The notes under the pieces were generated by a model, which saw only the letters and a program-made list of their open reading frames with translations, had not been told where the DNA came from and ran no database searches. Of a stretch of DNA of 6,956 bases, positions 1 through 4,341 are shown piece after piece. Each line of letters opens with the position of its first letter. The stretch's first letter is position 1. A program made the position numbers and the translations under genes. Source of the DNA: an uncultured Cyanobium sp. (GTDB taxonomy: Bacteria; Cyanobacteriota; Cyanobacteriia; PCC-6307; Cyanobiaceae); contig CALFOF010000339.1 in NCBI GenBank assembly GCA_937919075.1, forward strand, positions 1 through 6,956, in the 5' to 3' direction.

Positions 1-380
1 TGGCGGGCACGGTGATGGTGGAGCCCACCGAAAGCGAATCCCTGGCGGAGATCGACCGCTTCTGCGACGCCATGGTGGCGATCCGCGCCGAGGCAGCCAA
101 GATCGAGGCGGGGCAGGCCGAAGCGGAGAACAACACCCTGAAGCGGGCGCCCCACACCCTGGCGGCGGTCACCGCCGACCTCTGGGACCGGCCCTACAGC
201 CGCAGCGAGGCGGCCTTCCCGGCCGGCGACGGCCAGCGGCAGAACAAGTTCTGGCCGGCGGTGGCCCGCATCGACAACGCCTACGGCGATCGCAACCTGG
301 CGTGCACCTGCCCCTCGGTGGAGGAGCTGGCCAGCAGCAGCATGACCACCACCCCGGAGCGGCTGGCGGTGCCGATCTGA
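1..380 (+). CDS. gcvP: Glycine dehydrogenase (decarboxylating), P protein of the glycine cleavage system, C-terminal end (5' truncated)
   Basis: This is the last ~125 residues of the P protein, which decarboxylates glycine with pyridoxal phosphate and passes the aminomethyl group to the lipoyl H protein; in phototrophs it also serves photorespiratory glycine turnover. The codons run in from the left edge (frame starting at base 3), so the GTG at 12 is internal and not a start. The recognisable family signature is the stretch [13 protein letters not shown] at the very beginning, followed by the DRFCDAM segment, the NTLKRAPHT segment and the terminal block [28 protein letters not shown]. The PLP-binding lysine lies upstream, outside the window. 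After the conserved end there is a short Ser/Thr-rich tail before the TGA at 378-380. The frame remains open for 47 more codons behind this stop, through a tandem repeat. Identification is from conserved family motifs and is confident. Confidence 0.95.
   Translation, partial: AGTVMVEPTESESLAEIDRFCDAMVAIRAEAAKIEAGQAEAENNTLKRAPHTLAAVTADLWDRPYSRSEAAFPAGDGQRQNKFWPAVARIDNAYGDRNLACTCPSVEELASSSMTTTPERLAVPI
286..293. repeat. HIP1 octamer GCGATCGC
   Basis: Exact copy of the highly iterated palindrome known from many cyanobacterial genomes, here inside the gcvP coding end. Three copies occur in the window. Confidence 0.7.
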
Positions 381-386
381 GCGCCG

Positions 387-458
387 GTGGCGGCGCTGAT
401 TCGAGTGGCCGTGGCGGTGGCGATTCGAATGGCCGTGGCGGTGCTGATTCGAATCTCC
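387..458. repeat. Tandem repeat, three 24-bp units, directly behind gcvP
   Basis: Three consecutive 24-bp units lie at 387-410, 411-434 and 435-458. Each begins GTGGCGG and carries ATTCGA in its second half; units 2 and 3 contain the palindrome ATTCGAAT, extended to GATTCGAATC at 446-455. The unit is a multiple of three and sits in the same frame as gcvP, starting two codons after its stop. Read through, each unit would encode a hydrophobic octapeptide (VAALIRVA, VAVAIRMA, VAVLIRIS). The frame then stays open to a TGA at 522-524. Whether this is a non-coding tandem array, a degenerated C-terminal extension of gcvP or a protein-binding array cannot be decided from one sequence. Confidence 0.85.
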
Positions 459-529
459 GAACCTCAGGCCCGCTTTAAGGGCAACACCTGGCACGATGGC
501 TCTCTGGCCAGACAGGGCCAGTGATCTCG

Positions 530-556
530 GTGACGGGTGTACGCCACTGCTACGAT
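530..556 (+). promoter_or_regulatory. Possible sigma-70-type promoter for the 94-residue hypothetical gene
   Basis: A -10-like hexamer TACGAT (551-556) is preceded by TGC, giving an extended -10 appearance. A -35-like GTGACG (530-535) lies 15 bp upstream, shorter than the usual 16-18. The patch just downstream is the most AT-rich part of the gap. Each box matches consensus at four of six bases. If used, the leader would be roughly 110 nt long. Weak call. Confidence 0.25.
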
Positions 557-580
557 CAACATTATTTCTACAGAAAACCC

Positions 581-639
581 TGTTGCTGGATCCTGCCCAA
601 CAAGGCAAGCTCGGGCCACAAGGCATCCAACCAGCAACA
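581..639 (+). other. Putative structured RNA leader (9-bp inverted repeat with inner hairpin)
   Basis: TGTTGCTGG at 581-589 is perfectly complementary to CCAGCAACA at 631-639, enclosing 41 nt. Inside lies a small TGCC/GGCA hairpin (594-607) and an 8-bp direct repeat ACAAGGCA (600-607 and 618-625). The structure would end 32 nt before the ATG of the next gene, so it could form in its 5' leader. It matches no riboswitch family that I recognise. Chance occurrence is possible. Confidence 0.25.
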
Positions 640-671
640 ACTCAGGCCACGGCACACGTTTCGACCGAACC

Positions 672-956
672 ATGAACGGCAACGACGGCCCCACTTCCCC
701 GATCCTGTCTGAGCTTTCGATTCGTGCCGACAAGCCGGCTCCGGTGAACCGGACTCCCGAGCTGCCGCCGATCCCGGGCTCTCTGGCCCATTCCTCCGCC
801 CGCGGCGAAACCATCCGCGTGGATGGCACCAACGTGGTGCGCGTCCCCTTTGGCGTGCGTCAGCCGCGCCGGCACCGCCCGGCACGGCCGGAAACCTGGG
901 TCACCCTGGTGCTGCCGTTCCAGGCCGGTGGCCCCACGCCGCCCCAGGCGGCCTGA
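672..956 (+). CDS. Small Pro/Arg-rich hypothetical protein (94 aa)
   Basis: I do not recognise this protein. The ATG at 672 gives 94 residues with stop TGA at 954-956. The N-terminal half (residues 5-45) is rich in Pro and Ser and probably disordered. Residues 46-62 (GETIRVDGTNVVRVPFG) look like a short beta-rich ordered core, then a basic stretch RQPRRHRPAR (63-72), then a hydrophobic strand TWVTLVLPF (75-83) and a Pro/Ala tail. There is no signal peptide or membrane helix. No Shine-Dalgarno sequence precedes the ATG. A GTG at 537 in the same frame would give 139 residues, but that extension (residues 1-45) looks like translated leader. The gene is downstream of and codirectional with gcvP but separated by ~290 bp. 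Support for coding is the open frame, compositional shift and fit between neighbours; the function is unknown. Confidence 0.55.
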   Translation: MNGNDGPTSPILSELSIRADKPAPVNRTPELPPIPGSLAHSSARGETIRVDGTNVVRVPFGVRQPRRHRPARPETWVTLVLPFQAGGPTPPQAA

Positions 957-988
957 AGCCCTGCTCTCAGGCGACCCTGCGCTCAGGC
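951..988. repeat. Inverted and direct repeats at a convergent gene end
   Basis: GCCTGA (951-956, containing the stop of the 94-residue gene) pairs with TCAGGC at 967-972 across a 10-nt loop. A 14-bp direct repeat with one mismatch, CCCTGCtCTCAGGC and CCCTGCgCTCAGGC, occupies 959-972 and 975-988 with a 16-bp period. The second copy contains the stop of the minus-strand gene. A bidirectional transcription-end structure is plausible, but there is no T-run. Confidence 0.35.
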
Positions 989-1228
989 AGCCTTGCCGAG
1001 CCGCCAATCCACCAAGGCCTTCACATCCGCCAGTGAGCTGGCGGGAGCGCGGAACGGCAACACATCCATGGGGCTGCGCTCCGGCCGCACCAGCCAGGTG
1101 AGGTCGGGCTGGGGCATCAGCACGAAGCCGCGGTAGCGCACCACCCAGCGGGGGCCGCTGCCACCGCCATCAGCGGCCGGAAGGATAGTGGGCAGGCTGG
1201 CATCGGACAGTGAACGAACCGTGGCCAT
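983..1228 (-). CDS. Small hypothetical protein (81 aa), probably conserved in picocyanobacteria
   Basis: The frame from the ATG at 1228-1226 gives 81 residues. A start at 1312 would add 28 residues that look like translated upstream sequence, so the shorter start is preferred. The core is residues 27-60 (RWVVRYRGFVLMPQ, then PDLTWLVRPERSPMDVLPF), Trp- and Arg-rich and apparently ordered. It is followed by an amphipathic C-terminal helix (SLADVKALVDWRLG, 65-78). There are no Cys residues, no signal peptide and no membrane segment. From memory, short proteins with a similar 'RGxVLMPQxDLTWxVRPERSPM' pattern occur in marine Synechococcus, but I cannot verify this and know no function. It converges on the 94-residue gene, 26 bp apart, and follows the pirin gene on the same strand after 145 bp. 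Confidence 0.65.
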   Translation of the reverse strand: MATVRSLSDASLPTILPAADGGGSGPRWVVRYRGFVLMPQPDLTWLVRPERSPMDVLPFRAPASSLADVKALVDWRLGKAA

Positions 1229-1373
1229 GGCCGTACGCGGCAGCTGGTATGCCGTTATTTCAGCGAACCCAGTTGCATTTGGCAGCATCTTTCGCTTCCT
1301 TTCTGCAGGCAATTGAAGACTCTTCAGAAATACTCAGCAGATTTGCCACCGCCGGGTGCAAGCCGGCCCAAGC
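1229..1373. other. Intergenic gap between pirin and the 81-residue hypothetical gene
   Basis: This 145-bp gap holds a 13-nt palindrome, TGAAGAcTCTTCA (1314-1326), whose position suits an operator for the minus-strand gene at 1228. It also holds a short GC hairpin just behind the pirin stop (GCCGG/CCGGC, 1351-1367, 7-nt loop) that could weakly terminate the pirin transcript. No T-run follows the hairpin, and no clear -35/-10 pair stands out. Confidence 0.4.
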
Positions 1374-2156
1374 TCAGGCCAGCTCGAACAGCAGCAGGTC
1401 GGCGCTGGCCTCCCCGGCCACCAGCTCTCGGGGAACCCCATGGGCAGCGGCGGCGGCACTGGCCGGGTGAGTGCCCGGCCCGCTGGCGGAGTTTGCGCCC
1501 TCGTAGCCCAGCCCATCGCCGCGCTCCAGCCGGCGGCCACCGTCGAGGGTGATGCTGCCGTCGATCAGCTGCAGCCAGAACTGGCGGCTGGCCACCAGCG
1601 GCAGCTCCAGACGGGTGCCAGCCGACGGCCGTGCCCGCCAGAGCCGCACTGGCCGGTGCACGGCCATGGCACCGTCCCGCCGCTCGGGATCCAGCAGCAG
1701 GGTCCAGCCCTCACCGACGCTGAACGGCTTCTGCTCGTAGGCCGGCGGGATGCCGGTGCTGGCGGGTTGGATCCAGATCTGCAGCAGCCGGCAGGGGGCC
1801 GCCCCCTTGTTCACCTCGCTATGCACCACGCCGGTGCCGGCGCTCATGCGCTGCACTTCACCGGCCCGCAGCACCTCGCCGTTGCCCATCGAATCGTGGT
1901 GGGTGAGCTCCCCTTCCACCATCACCGTGACGATCTCCATGTCGTTGTGGGAATGCATGCCGAAGCCGCGGCCGGCAGCGATGGTGTCGTCGTTGATCAC
2001 CCGCAGTGGGCCGAACCCCATCCAGGCCGGATCGAAGTGGCTGGAGAAGGAAAAGCTGTGCCAGCTATCGAGCCAGTCGAGCTGGCTGTGGAAGCGTTCC
2101 GGGCCAGGGCGGAACACCGGGGTGGCGGCAGAACGCTGGGTGTTGGTGGTGGTCAT
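1374..2156 (-). CDS. Pirin-family protein (bicupin; quercetin 2,3-dioxygenase-like)
   Basis: A 260-residue pirin, a double beta-barrel cupin that binds one iron in its N-terminal barrel. Family members have been linked to quercetinase activity and to redox or stress sensing; the substrate here is unknown. The N-terminal cupin carries the metal site: H68 and H70 in GFGMHSHNDMEIVT, and H112 and E114 in GTGVVHSEVN. These correspond to the His/His/His/Glu set of human pirin. The family hallmarks DSWHSFSFSSHFDP (30-43) and LQIWI (125-129) are present. The C-terminal cupin (about 145-260) lacks a metal set, as usual. Length is typical. The ATG at 2156 overlaps the TGA of the preceding OYE remnant (ATGA) and has a GGGAG Shine-Dalgarno seven bases upstream, so it is probably translationally coupled and cotranscribed with the upstream genes. 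The Ala-rich stretch SAAAAAHG (233-240) is a local oddity. Confidence 0.93.
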   Translation of the reverse strand: MTTTNTQRSAATPVFRPGPERFHSQLDWLDSWHSFSFSSHFDPAWMGFGPLRVINDDTIAAGRGFGMHSHNDMEIVTVMVEGELTHHDSMGNGEVLRAGEVQRMSAGTGVVHSEVNKGAAPCRLLQIWIQPASTGIPPAYEQKPFSVGEGWTLLLDPERRDGAMAVHRPVRLWRARPSAGTRLELPLVASRQFWLQLIDGSITLDGGRRLERGDGLGYEGANSASGPGTHPASAAAAAHGVPRELVAGEASADLLLFELA

Positions 2157-2725
2157 GGCGGTGCTCCCGGAAATGGATGGAGAGTGGGGTAGTCGGTGTA
2201 GCCAGCCGGGCCCTGGCTGTAGAAGGTGGCCGGATTGGACGCATTGAGGGGTGCCCCCAGCCGCAGCCGCTCCGGCAGATCCAGGTTGGCCAGGAAGGCC
2301 GTGCCAAAGGCCACCGCATCGATGGCGCCGGCGCCGATGGCAGCGTTGGCTTCTGCGGAGCTGTAGCCCATATTGGCAATCAGCACACCCTTGAAGCGCT
2401 CGCGCACCGGCGTGAGCACATCGCCTTGCTGCTGCTGGAAGAAGTCGCCGCGCATCACGTGCAGGAAGGCGAGGCCGGTGTCGTTGAGGTGATCCGCCAG
2501 CCAGCTCGCGAGCGCCACAGGATCGCTGTCGCGCATGGCGTTGTAGCTGTTGAGCGGCAAGAGGCGCAGCCCCACCAGCTCCGTTTCAACGCGGACCGCC
2601 TCGATCACCTCCAGCAACAGCCGCGCCCGGTTCTCGATCGGGCCGCCATAGGGGCCGCTGCGCTGGTTGCTGCCATCGCGCAGGAATGTATCCAGCAGGT
2701 AGCCATTGGCGCCGTGTACTTCCAC
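2153..2725 (-). pseudogene. Old Yellow Enzyme family NADH:flavin oxidoreductase, C-terminal half only (5' deleted)
   Basis: The 190-residue frame from GTG 2725 matches only the second half of an OYE/NemA-type FMN ene-reductase, normally ~360 residues. It starts at EVHGANGYLL, the active-site loop with His4, Asn7 and Tyr9 equivalent to His191/Asn194/Tyr196 of OYE1. It continues with the QRxGPYGGxIENRARLLLEV segment (21-40), VGLRL with the FMN-contacting Arg (54), the IAxxGYS segment, the AFGTAFLANLDLPERL block (139-154) and the family end GYTDYPTL. The first ~170 residues, including FMN-contacting strands 1-4 of the barrel, are absent. Instead the rubrerythrin stop lies 19 bases upstream of the GTG, in another frame. 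Typical family members read GFDGVE before the loop; here it reads PLYGVE, so homology breaks within a few codons. The retained frame has no stops or frameshifts, hence deletion was recent, the half is still expressed, or the join is an assembly artefact. The usual Arg after the AFG motif is Thr142, which I believe also occurs in intact relatives. Confidence 0.85.
2164..2168 (-). promoter_or_regulatory. Ribosome binding site of the pirin gene
   Basis: On the minus strand GGGAG ends seven bases before the ATG at 2156, inside the coding end of the OYE remnant. It is one of the few clear Shine-Dalgarno sequences in this window and fixes the pirin start at the ATGA overlap. Confidence 0.6.
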
Positions 2726-2744
2726 GCCGTACAGCGGCCCCAGC

Positions 2745-3455
2745 TCAGGCCGGCAGCAGCACCGGCTGCCGGTAAGGGATGAAATTGGCCTTGCGGGTGC
2801 CGCAGAGCGGGCAGACCCAGCTGTCGGGGATGGCCTCGAACGGGGTGCCGGCGACGATGCCGGAATCCAGGTCGCCGAGGGCGGGGTCGTAGATCACCGC
2901 GCAGACCTTGCAGACCCACAGGCCCGCCACGGGCTCGCTTTCCCCAGCCGCGCCCTGGCCCTGAAGGGCTTCGAGGGCCACGCTGTAGCGGTCAGCGTGG
3001 TGGTGCTCGATCGGGGTGAGCCGGCCGAAGTTGCTGGCTGCCTGGCGGAAGAGGCCGGCGTGCTGCTCGGATTCGGCGATCTGCTCGGTGAATTCGGCCG
3101 CGGCACCGTCGTCGCAGTCGGCGTGGGCTTGCGCAGCGAACTCCGGATACATGGTGGTGTACTCGTAGGTTTCGCCCTCGACCGCCAGCTCCAGGCAGCG
3201 GCTCAGCACCTGCTGCCTGGCTTCGTCTGAGAGAGCGGCGGGGTCGGCCACCACCAGCTCGGGATGGAGCAGGCGGAAATGCGCGAAGGCGTGCTCGGTT
3301 TCCTGGGCGGCGGTGTCACGGAAGAGGCGGGCGAGCTCGCTGTTGCCGAGCTGCTTGGCCACATCAGCGAAGAAAAGGTATTTGCGGTTGGCCATGCTCT
3401 CGCCGCCAAAGGCCGCTTCGAGGTTGGCAAGGGTGCCGGGTTTGGAGATGTCCAT
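2745..3455 (-). CDS. rbr: Rubrerythrin (diiron ferritin-like domain plus C-terminal rubredoxin)
   Basis: A 236-residue rubrerythrin, a cytosolic non-haem iron peroxidase that reduces H2O2 with electrons passed through its rubredoxin domain. The ferritin-like domain spans about 5-165. It contains GGES (Glu19) in helix 1, the ETEH ExxH motif (Glu52/His55), EGETYEYTTMYPEF (Glu95/Glu98) and ESEQH (Glu128/His132) in the last helix. The rubredoxin domain (179-225) has both knuckles: Cys182/Cys185 in WVCKVC and Cys215/Cys218 in DSWVCPLC. The ATG at 3455 begins MDISKPGTLANLEAAFGG, which fits the family start. The frame extends 117 codons further upstream, but that part is Ala/Pro-rich low complexity and is rejected. 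No Shine-Dalgarno is visible. It is first in an apparent minus-strand run ahead of the OYE remnant and pirin, and divergent from the phosphatase gene. An internal EHHHADRY (150-157) precedes the linker. Confidence 0.93.
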   Translation of the reverse strand: MDISKPGTLANLEAAFGGESMANRKYLFFADVAKQLGNSELARLFRDTAAQETEHAFAHFRLLHPELVVADPAALSDEARQQVLSRCLELAVEGETYEYTTMYPEFAAQAHADCDDGAAAEFTEQIAESEQHAGLFRQAASNFGRLTPIEHHHADRYSVALEALQGQGAAGESEPVAGLWVCKVCAVIYDPALGDLDSGIVAGTPFEAIPDSWVCPLCGTRKANFIPYRQPVLLPA

Positions 3456-3597
3456 GGAGACGGCGTGCGGTGGGCTGGGCGGTGGTGGGCTGGGCTGTGG
3501 TGGAGCCGCCTCCCTCGGTGGAGAAGCCTGCTCCGCTGCCACCATGGGGCCTGCGCCCGCAGGCGTCTGTTCTGGCCGGACCCAGCGCCCGCCTCCC
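3456..3597. promoter_or_regulatory. Divergent intergenic region between rubrerythrin and the phosphatase-like gene
   Basis: These 142 bp must contain the promoters of both genes if the chosen starts are right. I see no clear -10/-35 boxes. The part nearest rubrerythrin carries a 12-bp direct repeat, GGTGGGCTGGGC, at 3469-3480 and 3484-3495 with a 15-bp period, which forms a G-quadruplex motif. Confidence 0.5.
3472..3494 (+). other. Canonical G-quadruplex motif (four GGG tracts)
   Basis: GGG tracts lie at 3472-3474, 3477-3479, 3487-3489 and 3492-3494, with loops CT, CGGTGGT and CT. This fits the G3+N1-7 rule. It is on the plus strand, 17 bp upstream of the rubrerythrin start and ~100 bp upstream of the phosphatase start. 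Folding has not been shown and depends on conditions. Confidence 0.5.
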
Positions 3598-4305
3598 ATG
3601 GCCTTCCCAGGTTCACCCCACCGCCCCCTGTCTGCGGCCACCATCGGCCCGAGGCTCGCGGCCACTGCTGCTGTCACTGCTGCCGTTGCTGCTGCACCTG
3701 TTGCTGCCCTGGTTGCCGCCGCTGCCCTTGCGGCGCCCGCCGGGGCCCTGCCCCGGCAGGTGATTTTGCTGCGCCACGGCGACAAGGTGGCCGCCGGCGA
3801 TGGCAACTACAACCTCTCGGCCAACGGCTTTCTGCGCGCGATCAACCTGGGCCGGCTGATTCCCGCCTGCTTCGGCGCCCCAACCCACATCCGCACCTTC
3901 TTCCTCAACCCCGACACCAGCAAGAACGCCCGCAGCTACCAGAGCGCCGTGCCGCTCGGAGTGGCCACCGGGATCAACATCTCCATTTCCCAGGCTTCAG
4001 TGGAGGATTCCTTCATGGATGGGCAGGACATCCTCCGCAAACCGGCCTACAAGGGCGGCAGCCTGGTGCTGTTCTGGGAGCACCGCCGGATGCCGGATCT
4101 GGCCCGGGGGCTGGGCTGGGCGGCGATGCCCGCCATCGGCGCGATGGATTTCGACCAGATCTTCGTGCTGCGCTACACCAAGCCAGGCGTTCCCCCCCAG
4201 GTGGAAAGCCTGAGCCAGCACAAGCTGTTCGAGGCGCCCTGCTTCCGCGAAGCCCGCTCGCCCCTACCGGCCGTGGCGCTGCCGGCCGTGTCGCTGCCGC
4301 GCTGA
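3598..4305 (+). CDS. Histidine phosphatase superfamily protein, probably exported
   Basis: From the ATG at 3598 this gives 235 residues. Residues 1-50 form a plausible signal peptide: Arg9 and Arg19, then a long Ala/Val-rich segment (20-47) and a possible cleavage after AGA (48-50). The mature part opens with RQVILLRHGDK, the RHG motif with Arg59 and the phospho-accepting His60. The NLSANGFLRAINLGRLIP segment (72-89) matches the 'LSxxGxxRAxxL' pattern of the superfamily, and LVLFWEHRRMPDLARGLG (157-173) supplies the second conserved His162 in a WEH context. The TH or HD seen in better-known branches is absent. The substrate is unknown; I remember similar cyanobacterial proteins with a WEH motif. 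The frame is open back to 3313, with further ATG codons at 3448 and 3544, but those run into the rubrerythrin gene, so 3598 is preferred without a Shine-Dalgarno to confirm it. It converges on flv1, 21 bp apart. Confidence 0.75.
   Translation: MAFPGSPHRPLSAATIGPRLAATAAVTAAVAAAPVAALVAAAALAAPAGALPRQVILLRHGDKVAAGDGNYNLSANGFLRAINLGRLIPACFGAPTHIRTFFLNPDTSKNARSYQSAVPLGVATGINISISQASVEDSFMDGQDILRKPAYKGGSLVLFWEHRRMPDLARGLGWAAMPAIGAMDFDQIFVLRYTKPGVPPQVESLSQHKLFEAPCFREARSPLPAVALPAVSLPR
3654..3745 (+). repeat. Low-complexity GCTGCT/GTTGCT-type stretch coding the Ala-rich signal segment
   Basis: Imperfect repeats of GCTGCT, GTTGCT and GCC triplets fill this stretch and encode the Ala/Val-rich h-region of the phosphatase-like protein. 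The irregular codons suggest expansion by slippage followed by divergence. On the other strand it creates a spurious Ala-rich extension of the rubrerythrin frame. Confidence 0.5.
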
Positions 4306-4320
4306 GCAGCAGCCGCAGCA

Positions 4321-4341
4321 GGCGCCTCAGTAGTTGGCGCC
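4321..4341. terminator. Possible stem-loop at the convergent flv1/phosphatase ends
   Basis: GGCGCC at 4321-4326 and again at 4336-4341 can pair as a 6-bp stem with a 9-nt loop, symmetric on both strands. It spans the flv1 stop codon and lies 15 bp behind the phosphatase stop. Because GGCGCC is self-complementary and no T-run follows, its role as a terminator is weakly supported. Confidence 0.25.

Larger units (their letters stand above)
459..671. other. Intergenic stretch between the gcvP repeat and the 94-residue hypothetical gene
   Basis: Together with the repeat this makes a ~290-bp gap without a supported gene. It holds short inverted repeats (GCCC/GGGC at 468-482; a TCTGGCCAGA palindrome around 503-512), a locally AT-richer patch near 551-580 with a possible promoter, and a 9-bp long-range inverted repeat at 581-639. 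The hairpins lack a T-run, so none is a convincing intrinsic terminator for gcvP. Confidence 0.6.

Noticed and set aside
387..458. CRISPR array
   Set aside because: The three units are contiguous with no spacers between them, and no cas gene is nearby.
468..519. Intrinsic terminator for gcvP
   Set aside because: Stems GCCC/GGGC and the TCTGGCCAGA palindrome are short or imperfect and are not followed by a T-run.
381..671. Glycine riboswitch connected with gcvP
   Set aside because: The gap lies downstream of gcvP and lacks the tandem aptamer layout; such elements sit upstream of glycine cleavage genes.
464..1007. Several minus-strand frames opposite the 94-residue gene
   Set aside because: Overlapping frames without motifs, with compositions typical of GC-rich antisense. 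The plus-strand frame fits the neighbours better, though this region is the least certain.
1356..2192. A 278-codon plus-strand frame opposite pirin
   Set aside because: Shadow of pirin; composition dominated by His, Gly, Gln and Ala, and no recognisable domain.
3456..3806. A 117-codon N-terminal extension of rubrerythrin
   Set aside because: Ala/Pro low complexity produced by the antisense of the phosphatase signal-peptide repeats. MDISKPGTLANLEAAFGG fits the family start.
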